The notes: generated from the letters alone by a model not told the origin. Numbered from the stretch's first letter, positions 1 to 12,005 are shown. The stretch is DNA of 64,000 bases from Ceratotherium simum simum (GCF_000283155.1 NW_004454193.1:10618732-10682731); one strand, 5' to 3'. Translations and numbers: made by a program.

Positions 1-205
1 TCACATGGATCAGATAGTGATTATCCTTGCCATATGAAAGAGGCCAGTCAAAATTGGCAGAGCTGCCCAAACAGCTGACTGCAGATGCTTGAGTGAGTCC
101 TGCAGGGACCAGAGGAACCATCTAGCTAAACTAAGTCCCAAATCCCAACCCAAATAATGAGCTGAATAATTGTTTTTAATAACTATTATTTTGGGGGATG
201 GAAAA
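1..205 (+). mobile_element. MaLR/MLT1-like LTR remnant, 3' part
   Basis: The text between about 110 and 200 resembles the end of a MaLR-type LTR: a CCCAACCCAAATAATGAGC stretch, then a short AATAA-containing run, then a T-rich segment ending in TTTTGGGG. The start lies outside the window or is too decayed to place. It is non-coding; short frames here are chance. Family assignment is from remembered consensus and is only moderately secure. Confidence 0.45.
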
Positions 206-2296
206 GCTAAGTGATGCAACCATCAAGTCCTAAGTTCTCCAGGATAAAATAAGAGTTATAGAATAGATGCAAATCTGAATTGGAAACAGATTTTGCCCTC
301 AGGATTTTACATGGAGTGTGAAAGTGGTAAAGTATTATAAGAGAAGAGCAAGATATGCTGAAAGTCATGCTTAGAGTAAGACTGACAGAAAAAGACAGAG
401 AATAAAAAAATGACAAAGGTTATGATACCAATACAAGCATAATATAATACAGATACAGTATATGCCTGTCATATATTGGAAAATGAAATATTTGCTATAT
501 GGAAAAATGATTGCTTTTTCTTCATTATTTCCCAAATAATCTCTACCTTGGTCATATATATTTTATTATATGAAATAATAAAATTTTGTATGCATGTTTT
601 TATTTCAAAAAATGAAACAACCTTTAAGTAGCATTGTCCCTCATCCCACTGACACTATTGCATACTTTGTCACTTAACTGGTCAATTGTATTGGGTAAAA
701 TTTGGTAAAAGCCAAAACTGTTTGTTTATCTTTGAGTCTATCAAGTGCTACTCTGTTTTGACTTAACTGGAAAGTATGTAGAAGCATTCTTACCCAAGTC
801 ACATGATGATATTATTGATTATTTGCACTATATCAATGTCTGCTGAAATAGAAATTGTTTCTGACTATTAAGAAAAAGCCAGATTACTTTCGTTTTTATT
901 GCTAGAAACTAGAGGAGATATCTAATTTATTGGTAAAAGAATAAGTAAAACCTAGGCTGCTTTTAAACCCTTTTCTCTCATTTTAGCCTTTCTGAATTTC
1001 AAGTTATTTCCAATAGTCCTCTAAAATGATCTATTACAAAATTTTGTGAAGATATATATTATCTTGTATGGAAAATATGATTTGTTTTGAATTTTGGTTG
1101 CTTTTATAGTTAGTCAGGAAGAGACCTTATATCTCTTTTAGTATAATTCAATTTCGTGGACATGACTTGACAGGTACTATCTTTCCCATGCTACAAAACT
1201 ATATAACAGACTGCATAAAATTATTTTGAAAAATTTTTTACTTTTTATATCAATGAGAAAACATTCCATGAGCCAAGAAGAAAATATGTATTTTAATGTA
1301 GAAAATATATAATCTAGATATTCTGAAACTATTCCATTGCTAATAGCTGTCCTATTACAGTCATTAGTGTACTTTATGATTGTCAGACAGTGTGTATTGT
1401 TTTCGTTTGGAAAGATACAGCCATTTTATACTGACTGTTATATAACATTAAGATGAATACATGTATATCAAAGGAAACTATTTTAAAAAATAAAGATATT
1501 GATCGGTAATAAGATATTCAAGTCCAAAGCTTAGAAATTAGGTTAGTGCCTGAGATATAAATGATGCTTTATTAAACCACGGAAAGGGATTGAATGCAAC
1601 CTCCTGGAATGTCAGTGTGGAGGGGAGGGGAGGAGAGGGAAAAAGAGGTAAAAGAAGAGAGGGCAAGGGAGTCTGAGGTTAAACGATTAGAAGGAAAATG
1701 TAAAGGGGCCTGAGAAGCAGTGGCCAATGAAACAGGTTCAGTGATGTAAGTAGAGACAGAAGTCTGAAAGGAGGGGAATCGGAAGAGACTAAAGTCAAGA
1801 GTGGAGATGACAGGTGGAGATGGAGCCCTCATTCCTGGTGTTTGGCTATAAAAGGGAATACAACATGATTCGAAAGCTGGAGTAGGAAGTGGTTCCTAGG
1901 GAAGCTTTCAGTTTGGTTGTTTGTATAGTTGGAAGCTGTCAGTGTCTTTATATGCTGATAGAATGATGCTGTAGAGAGGGGAAATTGATGCAGGAGAAAG
2001 TGGGGATGATTCGGCAATAAAGTCATTGATTAGAGGAGAGCAGACAGTCTTTGGAATCACATTTTGCTGATAGTTCTCCCAGCTCACTAAGCCTTATATA
2101 GGGTTACATGGCATCTCTGAGTGACCTTCTAATTGTAACCTCAGCACATTATGTAGTTGTCCCATTAAGAAAAATAATAGCATCAAAGAGGGTGCACAGA
2201 TAGGCATTAGTCCTTTCTATGTATCCCAAAATACTTTTCCTTAAAATTTATTTTTCAAATTTAGCGTTTTCTCCTTTCTAAAAAAATTGCCTTTGT
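206..2296. other. AT-rich intergenic stretch, no gene seen
   Basis: No exon with credible coding potential and no repeat I can name. A purine-rich tract (G and A only over long runs) lies at about 1618-1670, and the minus-strand frames at 1572-1832 and 1829-2026 are the Ser/Pro/Leu-rich by-product of such purine bias. The rest has many stop codons in every frame. Confidence 0.6.
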
Positions 2297-2545
2297 GGGT
2301 TGGCCTGGCGGCGTACTGGTTAAGTTCGTGCACTCTGCTTTGGTGGCCTGGGGTTCGTGGGTTCAGATCCCAGGCATGGACGTATACACTGCTCATCAAG
2401 CCATACTATGGTGGTGCCCCATCACAAAATAGAGGGAGATTGGCATAGATATTAGCTCAGGGTGAATGTTCCTCAAGCAAAAAGGGGAAGATTGGTAACA
2501 GATGTTAACTCAGGGCCAATCTTCCTCACCAAAAAAAATAAAAAG
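2297..2545 (+). mobile_element. ERE SINE, short-bodied subfamily
   Basis: A tRNA-like head (GGCCTGGCGGCGTACTGG, then a GGTTCAGATCC B box near 2362-2372) is followed by a CATCACAAAATAGAGG segment, two diverged AGATNTTAGCTCAGGG modules and the CTTCCTCACC tail ending in A-rich sequence. The body has the short form without the 'acatacaactatctact' segment. It is visibly diverged from younger copies here and no clear target-site duplication is left, so it is an older insertion. Confidence 0.9.
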
Positions 2546-3299
2546 TCTTTATTAGATGAAAAATGTGTTTTAAAAATAGTCTTAATCTAATCTGAAGCAC
2601 TTTCTGTGTGTTATTGAGTACTTTCAGATTGTGGCTATAATAGACCATTACCTTAAAAGTTTTTATCATCAAAAGTAGAGTGAAGCTAAGGGAAAAAAGA
2701 AAAGAAAAATATAGAATACAAAAATCAAGTGTACTTTTGATACTAATGATTAAAGTCTGTGTTTTGACACTTTTGAAAATATGAATTGTTGCTACTCATC
2801 CTCTTATAGTTGATATTTTTGTTCCACAAGATAGCTGCTGTTCTTGGATATGACGCAAACACTTTATTGACTATTTGAAAATTATGAATAAAAGTGACCC
2901 ATTCAGCCTAAAAACATATAATATTGTTTTGATCCGCCCCTCTATTTTCCAAAAAATCTGTAACTTTGATTGATTTTTGGTTTTAAATGATCTCATCTAC
3001 ATTTTACGCTAATATCTGAACAGTGAATCACATTCCCAATTTATTTGCTTTTTATATATTTCAACTTGGAAACTTACGATATAATCCAGAAAAATGGTCA
3101 GGATAACCAAATTTTAAAGTGTTGATAGAAGAACATTCTTAAAAGGGGAGTTAATATCCCTGATAATGGAACAACTATTGGATTAGGTAAGGAGAAGTGG
3201 GAAGTGAAGCAAGAGACTCTTAATGGGTAAAGTGGCTCTGAGAATGAGAATATGCAAATATGTAATTTTTCACTGAGAAAAAAGTTTTTATATACATTT
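2546..3299. other. Intergenic, no feature recognised
   Basis: AT-rich, stop codons frequent in all frames, no repeat I could name and no splice-bounded frame. Confidence 0.55.
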
Positions 3300-3309
3300 T
3301 ATGCATTGA

Positions 3310-3480
3310 ACAGTATTTCCTAGAATCAGAGAATATTAGAGCTAAGAGAATGTAAAGAATGCAAAGATCACTTATCTCCTTTAGCAAATGGGGAAACTGA
3401 GGTCCAAGGAGGTAAGTGACTTTCTCAAGATTATGTATCCAGCATAGGATGACTCCACAGATAGGTTGTACTTTACAAGG
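3310..3480 (-). mobile_element. MIR-like SINE remnant
   Basis: The segment AAATGGGGAAACTGAGGTCC at about 3386-3405, followed by AGGTAAGTGACTTTCTCAAG, is the complement-orientation core of MIR-type mammalian SINEs. Flanks are too decayed for exact ends. Confidence 0.6.
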
Positions 3481-3650
3481 AGCGATGGTCCTAATGTCAG
3501 CAAGTAGGGTAAAAATTACCCTTGAAAAACCTTTAAATCACTCATAAAGTACAATATAGAGACAAAGCATCTCCACATGAGTCCAGCAGAGCATTTTCCT
3601 CTAATAAAGAAACACATTGCTTTTTCTCCCTTTGAATCCCAGACAAAGCA

Positions 3651-3908
3651 GTTTTTTTTTTTTTTTCCGCTGGGAAAGAGTCACCCTGAGCTAACATCTA
3701 TTGCCAATCTTCCTCTTTTTTTTCTTCCTTTTTCTTCTTTTTCCTCCCCAAAGCCCCAGTACATAGTTGTATATTCTAGATGTAGGTCTTTCTAGTTCTT
3801 CTATGTGAGCCACCACCACAGCATGGCTACTGACAGGCAGGTGGTGTGTTTCCACGCCTGGGAAGCAGAGCGTGCTGAACTTTAACCACTAGGCCATCAG
3901 GGCTGGCT
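3651..3908 (-). mobile_element. ERE SINE, long-bodied subfamily, minus strand
   Basis: On the plus strand it starts with a poly-T run (the reverse-complemented tail), then CTGAGCTAACATCTATTGCC, CCCCAAAGCCCCAGTACATA, the ATAGTTGTAT segment, the AGCATGGCT motif and the complemented tRNA-like head ending near GGGCTGGCTC. It is more diverged than the copy at 4639-4952. A C/T-rich stretch in the middle (about 3712-3750) looks expanded. No convincing target-site duplication. Confidence 0.9.
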
Positions 3909-4638
3909 CTTGGTTTGTTTTTGAGGAGTTACATTGCATGAAAAAGAAAAAAGACATTATAAGCAATACCTGGGGAGTGAGATCAACTGAGGGAACAGCC
4001 TTGTATGTCCTTTGGGTGAAAAAATGGTTTGAATAGCCCATTTCCCTTTTTACACTAGTACTTATTCCCCCATCCTGCATTTTCTTTTGAATTTGTTTTC
4101 TTGAGTGTATAGAGAAGAATTTATATGTTGTATTATTAAGGAATGAAACATTACAGAATAATTGACTTTCAAGGTTTAAGTGTTTGGGTTTCTGATGAGG
4201 TGATTTCCATTTTAATGTATTAATATCACATATGGGTTGCACAGCCCTTGTTGAGCTTGATAATTTTTATTATTTTCCTTGCTGCAGTTTCTTCTGCTGA
4301 TCATGTTATCAGCAGGTGTTAACCTTAACCAGAAGCAGCCATCAGCAAAACCAGCATAAACATAAACTCCACACCTTAGGCTCTAGGTCTTGGGACCTTT
4401 GCAAGAAGAATAACAAAGTATAGAAGGTACTGTGAATCAATACCTAAAATTTAGATAATTATTTCCATATAACTCTCAGATTATCGCCCATACATGTTAT
4501 ATTTGTTCCAAGGTAGCTCAAATCTCTTTTAAAGTCCCCTTGGGGAAGTGGGACAAACAAGCAAGCACATTTTAACAAGAATATAAATTAGGAAAATAGA
4601 GGATCTGCAAAATTATTGCAGTCCTAGTCTCATATAGT
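3909..4638. other. Intergenic, no gene seen
   Basis: Unique AT-rich sequence. A 117-codon minus-strand frame (3889-4242) starts inside the adjacent ERE and has no recognisable domain or favourable composition; I treat it as chance. Confidence 0.55.
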
Positions 4639-4952
4639 CTATTTATTTATTTATTTATTTATTTATTTATTTGTGAGGAAGATCAGCCCTGAGCTAACAT
4701 CGATGCTAATCCTCCTCTTTCTGCTGAGGAAGACTGGCCCTGAGCTAACATCCACTGCCAATCTTCCTCCTTTTTATCCCCAAAGCCCCAGTAGATAGTT
4801 GTATGTCATAGTTGCACATCCTTCTAGTTGCTGTATGTGGGACGCGGCCTCAGCATGGCTGGCGAAGCGGTGCGTCAGTGCGCGCCCGGGATCCGAACCC
4901 CAGGCCACCAGCAGTGGAGCGCGCACTTAACCGCTAAGCCACGGAGCCGGCC
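4639..4952 (-). mobile_element. ERE SINE, minus strand, 10-bp target duplication
   Basis: Complete long-form ERE in reverse orientation: an ATTT-repeat tail (4642-4672), GAGGAAGATCAGCCCTGAGC, two CTGAGCTAACATC modules, CCCCAAAGCCCCAGTAGATA, the ATAGTTGCACATCCTTCTAG segment and the head ending ACGGAGCCGGCC. Perfect direct repeats CTCATATAGT at 4629-4638 and 4953-4962 are the target-site duplication, which fixes both ends. The tRNA-like head retains several CpGs, consistent with a fairly recent insertion. Confidence 0.97.
4642..4672. repeat. (TTTA)n microsatellite in the ERE tail
   Basis: About seven tandem TTTA units. It lies where the poly-A tail of the reverse-oriented ERE sits, so it grew out of the tail and is likely length-variable. 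Confidence 0.9.
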
Positions 4953-5367
4953 CTCATATAGTTTAAAATCAAAGAAAAGTCCATGGATACAGGAAATATT
5001 TGCAAAGTAATATTAGAATAAAGCAAAAAAATTCAGCACAGGGAATCTTTTAGATTCAGAGTCATGATTTACTTTTCAAATGGAATAGACTCAACTAGTG
5101 GCACTTGTGCTCCTAAAGAGGAGTGTGGCCTTGAGCAAGTCACTTCTGTTTCTCTTATGGATTTGCCTGTTGCCTCCTATAGACTCTATGCCATGTTCAT
5201 ACGTTCCGTCTCATCTTCAGTGGTGACAATGGCAATTTAGGTATGCATCTTAGCACCTAAAACTCTTTGGACTGAAAAGTGCTAAATAAAAACTATCATT
5301 TGAAAAAAAAAAGTTTTGTGCAAAGTTACCTAGGGTCTGGAAAGTCAATGAAAAGTTACCTGGGTTG

Positions 5368-5613
5368 GGGGGCCGGCCCGGTGGTGTAGCCATTAAGTTT
5401 GTGCACTCCGCTTCCGTGGCCCGGGGTTTGCGGTTCGGATCCTGGGAGCGGACCCACGCACCGCTTATCAAGCCATGCTGTGGCAGCGTCCCATATAAAG
5501 TAGAGGAAGATGGGCACGGATGTTAGCCCAGGGCCAATCTTCCTCAGCAAAAAGAGAAAGATTGGCAACAGATGTTAGCTCAGGGCTAATCTTCCTCACA
5601 CACACACACAAAA
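5368..5613 (+). mobile_element. ERE SINE, short-bodied subfamily
   Basis: Head GGGGCCGGCCCGGTGG, a GCCGTGGCCCG-type core, the CCCATATAAAGTAGAGGAAG segment typical of the short body, two GATGTTAGC(C/T)CAGGGC modules and CTTCCTCACACACACACACA as tail. The left flank TTACCTGGG and the right flank TTACCCAGGG may be a diverged target duplication. Overlapping minus-strand frames (5250-5568) only read the SINE. Confidence 0.95.
5598..5611. repeat. (CA)n in ERE tail
   Basis: Seven CA units directly after CTTCCT; a dinucleotide run grown from the SINE tail. Confidence 0.8.
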
Positions 5614-6505
5614 TAATTTACCCAGGGACTCCAATGCAGAGGTAATGTTTGAATCTTTAGACACCAGTGCAATAAAATGTGTCAGTAATTAATACATTGC
5701 ATCCTTTGTAGTTCTTTCCATCTTTTGTTTTTATACTTCAAAACAAAATCCTTTTCTTAGCTTGTGTGTGTACTTATTAGAAATTTTTTCAGATATTGTT
5801 CATTTTGGGAACACAGAACTAACAACTAACCTTGTTAATGGCCTAAAATGATGTTTTTCTAATACATAGTTGTATTTCTGAACTTGAATAGGGATGTTTT
5901 GGGCTGTGTGGTCATATATTACGTAAAATATTTTGTGCTTTTTAAAAGATTCCTGATAATGCTTTTCAACTCTTTTCCAGGAGCCCTGAATATAATTCTG
6001 ATTTTATTTTTCAAAGCGATCTTCATCTCCCTTTATTGGAAAAATGTCACTTCATCATTTCTTTAGCAATAAGCTCCTTCTGTGGCTTGACCTCTCGCTG
6101 TAACTCTTGTGACTTTACAATTCATCCTGTAAGTGGAGCTGTCATTTTGGTATGATCCTTGGTTTAATCCTGTTAAACTCCTACAAGCATCCCATTTCAT
6201 ATATGTTGAACACATAGTTGAAACATAAGACACTTTTACAAACCATTTTTCATTTCTGAAGCTGCTGCTATAGAGTAGACCTACCATTCTTTCCTTCTGA
6301 AACTGTGGGCTTTCCAAGCAGATTGACATGCCTAAAATTGTATCATCATTCCTTTCATTCATTGTACCTGTCATTTCTTTCTCTGGTCCTATTCTACATG
6401 GTCCTAAGTGTGAAACTCACCTATGTTTCTTACAGTGTAACAAAATTCACCCCAACTTCTAAGGGATATGAAAGAGATTTCCCTTCTGTGTTGAAGGCAA
6501 ATAGA
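5614..6505. other. Intergenic, no gene seen
   Basis: AT-rich unique sequence. Frames at 5884-6066 (+), 6063-6374 (-) and 6305-6574 (+) have no domain, no splice context I trust and composition expected of intergenic DNA. Confidence 0.55.
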
Positions 6506-6509
6506 GCAT

Positions 6510-6620
6510 TATATCTAGAATTCATAGACTTAGTTTTCATTCTGGCCTCCTCACTTTCCAGCTATATGACTTGAGCAAATCACAATTCCCTTTATTAATC
6601 ACTAGTACTATCTACTTTAA
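6510..6620 (+). mobile_element. MIR fragment
   Basis: The run TCCAGCTATATGACTTGAGC then AAATCACAATTCCC matches the sense core of MIR (the 'agctgtgtgaccttgggcaa' segment) with heavy divergence. Confidence 0.55.
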
Positions 6621-6889
6621 ATAGTCATCAATGGTTCAACAAGGCCAATGAAAAAAATACACAAAGGAGTAGCCACCATCTGTTTTACTATACTAAGTTT
6701 ATTTGATGGAGGATTAGAGAACTAAAATGTATTAAGCACCCAGTATATGCCATGGACTGAACTTCGTATTTTACATTTGTTCAAAAATATTGCCATTCAA
6801 GTTGCTTCAAAGAAAGAACGTAAATCAGTCTTTGCTTATGTTTTGTATAGATCTATTTTGGTATAAGTATAAAAGAATGCATTTAATGT

Positions 6890-7065
6890 TTCAATCTCTA
6901 CACGTCTCAGTGTCCTCATATGAAAATGGAGATAATAACATTACTTAATTGTAGGACTACTGTAAGGATTAATGAAATCATATAAAGATGTTGGCAAAAT
7001 ATCTCACAGGTAGTAAGTTTTCAATGAAAGTTAATTAGCGGTAATTGTCATAGTGGTAGTGGTGG
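6890..7065 (+). mobile_element. MIR SINE, 3' half
   Basis: CTCAGTGTCCTCATATGAAA, ATGGAGATAATAACATTAC, TACTGTAAGGATTAATGAAA and the CACAGGTAGTAAGTTTTCAA tail follow the sense order of MIR ('cctcagtttcctcatctgtaaaatgg...gaggattaaatga...'). The tRNA-related head is missing or unrecognisable. Confidence 0.75.
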
Positions 7066-8004
7066 TGGAGGTAAAGGGCAGAAAATTTCCAGCTTATGAG
7101 TAACTTGTGCACCCCAAATGTTCTAACATTCCTAATGTTATATGCATATAAAAATGTGTATTTCATTTTGATGGTTTTTTAAAGGTGGTATCGTGATTAG
7201 ATGTTCCAGAAGGTCCACAAAACCCACTTAACTTATAATAGTGCTGGACTGTTTTAGTCACACGACTACTTAGTTCTCTCATCCTAAAGTGTCTTCCCTG
7301 CACATTTATGAATTTACCGTTTAGGGTTTCAAATATTCCCAAGGAAATCAAAATCAACCAATTTTGACAGTGTGTCTTAAATAATAAAAATATTTTATAA
7401 CAGTACTCCAAACTGACCCTAACGCAAAGCTGTTGAGAGGCAGACTTTATAAATGTGAGAGTAACTAGTGTAACTTATTGCCGTGAGGAAACAAATCTCA
7501 AATCCAACCAGAGATGTTACACCTCCATCCGCAGTCCCCGCAACAAGGGACCCACATCAATTTTTGAATCAGTTATCTTAGGCTGCAATTGGAAAGTAAG
7601 GATTTTGTGTGTTTTATTTTTTTAAATAGAATTGGAAATATAGTTTTCTCACTTGTCAACCACAATTTCATTGCCTGAGTATTTTAAGTATTTTGTGTTT
7701 TATGCGATCGTTTGTTTTCAGGCTCTCATTATGGTCTTTATTACAGGGCATTTATTTTCCCAATAAGGTTGACTTCAAGCCATGATGATTGATTTATTTT
7801 TATTGAATCCTACTTTAATACCTGGTTAAGTTAATTGCTAATAACCTTTCTCATTTTACATGAATTGCCTAGGAGAAATGATATCAGAAGCTGACTTTAA
7901 ATTCACATTTTTGTTCAACTCAGAATTCCAAATGTTGTTCCAGAAAATCTTGATATTTTGCACATATGTAAATGGTCACAGAAAAGAGAGAGGTTCTATT
8001 ATTT
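7066..8004. other. Intergenic, no feature recognised
   Basis: Unique AT-rich DNA; the 82-codon minus-strand frame at 7163-7411 shows no motif and is probably chance. Confidence 0.5.
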
Positions 8005-8130
8005 AATTCATTGTTTCTCAAAATGTTCTGCCCACACTACTTGTGGAATATGAGATGATTTTAGGTAGTGCATGGACTTTCTTTAAAAATATGTATTTAA
8101 CTTAATGTGTATTAGAAAAAGCAAATAACA
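8005..8130. mobile_element. Possible hAT-type DNA transposon remnant
   Basis: ATTGTTTCTCAAAATGTTCT followed by GATGATTTTAGGTAGTGC resembles the end of small hAT non-autonomous elements ('gtttctcaaagtgtggtcc'). Only one end is visible and divergence is high. Confidence 0.3.
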
Positions 8131-8749
8131 TCTCAATCCCATCATGTCACACATATTATTGCTTAGGTGATTGCAAAAAAGGTATTAGATTTAAAGAAAA
8201 TGTTAAATTAATATATAGATGGTATGGGCTTTGGAAACTTGGAGAAAGCAAGAATTTTGCAAACTATTGGTGAAATCAAGATTATTGGGGAAAGATATTT
8301 TTAAACTCCCAATCGAGGTTGTACTTGGTGTGCTAAGTTTGTCACTCTACTCTCTGGGAAAATATGAGTGATTGAGAGTCCAGATGTATATGCAGCTGGA
8401 AGGAGATGAAAAGATACAATGTTGAGGGTGTGCATTAGGAGAAATTGGTGTGAGAGACAAAGAGAAATGTTATTAATGTGCTAACAATAAAAATAGATTT
8501 CATGGCTAAATAAACTAAGTTCAACAGGTTTCTTTGCTCCAGGTTTTCTTGTCGTTGTTATGATACTAATTGCAATGTAGATCAAGTAGAATGAGCTAAA
8601 ATGTAAGCTATTTCCTAACAGCATTTGACCATGAAAACCTTCTCTTCAAAAATTCCTATTAACATTTCAGAAAAGCAGAGTATTTGGGGCAATGCTTGAT
8701 GACTGTCAAAGGAATAATATTTGAGAAAAACATTCTTTTGAACTTCTCA

Positions 8750-8840
8750 ATGGCAGCAACTAATTTTTATCCATCTCTACATTCCTAGTGCCTGGACATA
8801 GCAATTGTCAAAAATATGGTATGAATGAATAAGTATAATA
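8750..8840 (+). mobile_element. L2 LINE, 3' end fragment
   Basis: ATCTCTACATTCCTAGTGCC, TGGACATAGCAATTGTC and GGTATGAATGAATAAGT reproduce the L2 3' end order ('tgtatccccagtgcctggcacatag...ttgaatgaatga'). Confidence 0.65.
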
Positions 8841-8984
8841 ATTCACAGATTTAAGGTATTAGAAAGAATATGATGAGGAACTATCTAAATTGTGAATTAA
8901 ATTGAATTACTCAGAAGAATATAAAGCAAATATTGGAATTTGGGAGACTTTTGAGCTTATCTGTGATCTTCACATTTATTAATG

Positions 8985-9575
8985 TTTTCTGCCTTTTGCT
9001 CTGAATTTAGAACCAAATAACTCCATATAGATGACCCACAAGCTCCTCAAATTAAAGTCCAAGGGAAAACTATCTTCTTCAACACTGTTTCTCCTTTGCA
9101 CTACCTATATCAATGAATGACTCCTCCATTCATAAACTTTATAAAGCCTGAACCGTTCATACAAACATCTTAGTTTGTACTTCTTTTTTCTGCCTGCAAT
9201 ACCATTATCGTTTTCTGCACTCTCTTCTGCTACTCTTAGCATGCTTGGAATACTACACTGTATGTTTACCAAACAAAGTTCTCAATATGTTATAGGATAA
9301 AGGAATGAATAGCCAATTCCCAATTATCCTGTATGGTTTAGCTTAGACTTTCCTTGGTCCAGAAAAATCTTTTCTCAACCTCTTGTATTGTTTTAAGTGC
9401 CCTTTATATATATGTATCTCCATAGCATCCTCTGCTTCTCTATTTATAGAATTTATGATAAATTATAGTAATTATCAATGTAAATGATTCTTTCTATTAG
9501 AATTCTTTAAGAATGTACTTGTGCTAAATTTGTCCCAGGCACATAGGAGGAGTCCAATAAATATTTGATGAGTGA
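8985..9575 (+). mobile_element. L2 LINE fragment, 3' region
   Basis: GACCCACAAGCTCCTCAAAT and TATCTTCTTCAACACTG (9026-9100) match the part of L2 around 'cacaggcacctcaaactcaacatgtcc', and GTCCCAGGCACATAGGAGGA with CCAATAAATATTTGATGAGT (9532-9570) is the L2 3' end. The middle is decayed, so this is one degraded L2 or two neighbouring pieces in the same orientation. Confidence 0.65.
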
Positions 9576-10424
9576 ATAATTGAGACTTTATCTACAATTA
9601 TTATTAAAAGAAAACCCCTTCAACCTAAAGACAATTGCCTGTCCAACATAGTCCCCAAAGTATTTGGTGTGAAAGTAAGACAAATGAAGTGTGACAGTCT
9701 AGGAACATGATTTTTGCTTCCTGTGTAAATCATAGTAACATGAGGGTTATAATTTAGTGTGAAATAATTATTGGTGCCTATTAAAACCAGGTATTTAATG
9801 GTATTGAGGCAAATTTTTGCTGTTCATTTTCTGTATATGACTTCTCTCTACACATTTCTTTCACATCACATTATTTGACCTCTTTCTACACATTACACAT
9901 GGATTACCTTTAGTTCTCTGCCGAGCTGGAGGTGGAGATGGTAGGGGCCAGGGAGATGCTCATGAAAGAATAGCCTGAGAAAGCACAGGTGACATTAGAG
10001 AATTCAGCAATGTCAACAGAACAAGTGACACAAAGATATTTTAATGGAGAGAACATAATGCATATGGAATGCCCACCAAGAACACGAAACAATCTGTTTC
10101 TGGATGGATGCCAGAGGCAGCAACGTGGAAGGATTCTACATGCTGCTCCAAGGTCCCATGTTTACAGGAGAAACAATGTCAGAATGGCCTGAACTGGGGA
10201 AAGCTGAGTGCACATGACCTGGCTGGATAGCCAAAGGAGACCAGGCCCTGAGTAGGAGCAATTGGCAAAGAGCAGCATGCAGTGCATTTCTTTCCAATTC
10301 CTCAGCAACTTGATGTGCGCTAAAAATTCTACTTAGTGAAATAATGAATATTTTAGGAAATCACAGGCTGTCAGAGCTGATTTATTATACCCCCTCCTCA
10401 CTATACGTTTCCAGAAATATTTTT
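9576..10424. other. Intergenic, no gene seen
   Basis: Unique sequence. The overlapping frames near 9910-10192 on both strands lack motifs. Part of it (9900-10290) is slightly less AT-rich and could be an old LTR, but I cannot match it. Confidence 0.5.
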
Positions 10425-10545
10425 CGACTATTTATCAAACATTTACTTTGCATCTATTATAAGTCAAGTACCAGGTCCTTTGACACAGATGTGAACAAGA
10501 TGATACTGTCGGTACCTTCATGAAGCTAACAATCATTGGTTTAAA
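10425..10545 (-). mobile_element. L2 LINE 3' end fragment, minus strand
   Basis: TTTATCAAACATTTACTTTG, AAGTACCAGGTCCTTTGACA, ATGTGAACAAGATGATACTG and TACCTTCATGAAGCTAACAA follow the complement of the L2 3' end ('atttattgagcac...ccaggcactgtg...gtgaacaagacag...ctcatggagctta'). Confidence 0.65.
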
Positions 10546-10589
10546 AAAGAAGAAAAAGTATTTCAATTCCTTAGTTAATATCTATCTTT

Positions 10590-10700
10590 TCTGCTAGACC
10601 ATGAGGTCTACGAGAATGGGAATTTCCTCTGATTCCGTTACCACTCAATGCACAGTTCCTGGAATATAGTAGGTATTCTATAAATGCTTGTTAAAATTTG
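10590..10700 (+). mobile_element. L2 LINE 3' end fragment
   Basis: CTAGACCATGAGGTCTACGA, CAATGCACAGTTCCTGGAAT, and ATAGTAGGTATTCTATAAAT are the sense L2 3' end. It lies beside the opposite-oriented L2 end at 10425-10545, so the two are separate insertions. Confidence 0.65.
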
Positions 10701-12005
10701 GAAAGATGTGCAAATATGTATTTCAATATATTCAAATGTAACAAAGAGTTCTAGGTATAAGGTATTTATGCCAATAAATTCCAAACTCAATGTATAGCAA
10801 AGCAGAAAAATGTATATCACTACACATGATCTACTGGCAATATTTCCCTCTATTTCAGAACTAAATGCTGAGTACAGGAAAATAGTCAGTGGTATTGACA
10901 CCATGATGACTGGAGACATCATAATTTCAGATATATCTATAAAATGTAGTCATTTCTTAAATCCCCAAATAGAAAGTATACACGAAATCTGAATTTCCTG
11001 TAAATATCCACAAAACACTTTTTCCTTGTTATGGCAAGTTTCATTCCAAAGAAGTTGAGGCCTAACTTTTTTGAGTCATTTTGAAATTCTAAAGGTGTTG
11101 TCCATAACATTGGAAGTGTTTTGGGGCTTTCTAAATTTGGGCAGAAAAATCAGCAAATGCTGGTGGTAGCCTCACTCCAAAAGGTCAGATGAAATTTGAA
11201 ATCAGTTTCTCTCAGACTTATATGTGGATTCTAGAATATCCCATTGGTATTCTGTATTTTTTTGGTTGGGAGAATGATAATTTTTTTTCTTTTTTTTTCT
11301 CAGAAACAAATCTGACCTTGTTGGGCAAATACTGGGCAGGTATATTGGGCTTTTTTTAATCAAGACAAACGCATCATAGGGGGCTTTAAGAGCTGTTGTC
11401 AATTTTGTCATTGCTCCTGTATTCATATTTTACACATTCTGGAATCAATTCTCATTCCCACCCCTCACTCCCACCCCATCAAATTAGCGTATCTTGTGCT
11501 GCCAGATAAGTGGTCCAAGTGTGAAGTGGAGTTACTTTCACTACTGCTTGTGTTTGTCTGTGTGTCCTTAAGAGCTTATAAAGGGCTAAAGCATCTGCTT
11601 GGAAACCTTTGGTCCCCAAAGCTGATGGATCACCTCTGTCAAGGGAGGAAGCCAAAGGAATTTACCAAAATGATGAATGGTCAGATATGGAAGAATTCTT
11701 TTGAGATTCTTTCACAGGACTCCCAAACCATCTTCTTCAGAGTCACTTGCATGGGGTTATCTAGTCCACGAGTAAGCTTCCTATAGCACAACACTTACTG
11801 CTTATGAGAAAGTCCATCCAAATATCTTGCAGAAATAGCTATTTAAGTTTTCTCATTAGGGCAATCTGTGGCCTACCTTTCTGTAACATTCACTTACCTG
11901 TCCTGTTTCAATTATTTGCGTCTACAACTGACAAATTTAGTTTTCTTACATGTCTATCTTTAAATATCTTGCCCTATCACCATTATTACTAATGCTATTA
12001 CTAGC
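10701..12005. other. Intergenic; one candidate splice-bounded segment
   Basis: No transposon I can name in 10.7-12.0 kb. It contains a strong-looking splice acceptor and donor pair around 11304-11339 (separate entry) and a 96-codon plus-strand frame at 11496-11786 with no recognisable domain. Confidence 0.5.
11304..11339 (+). other. Candidate 36-nt exon with splice-like flanks
   Basis: Upstream is a long T-rich tract (about 11279-11300) ending TTTTTCTCAG, an excellent-looking 3' splice site, and 36 nt later CAG/GTATAT offers a usable 5' splice site. The 36 nt are open in two of three frames. No neighbouring exon is recognised, so this could be a micro-exon of a gene or non-coding RNA, or a chance pairing in intergenic DNA; such pairs are common, hence low confidence. 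Confidence 0.15.

Noticed and set aside
1572..1832. Ser/Pro/Leu-rich minus-strand frame of 86 codons
   Set aside because: Produced by a purine-rich tract on the plus strand; low-complexity translation.
4828..5010. Frames with RGLSMAGEAVRQCAPGIRTPGHQQW-type text, recurring at 12554, 22096 and elsewhere
   Set aside because: These are translations of ERE SINEs, which do not encode protein; recurrence reflects the repeat.
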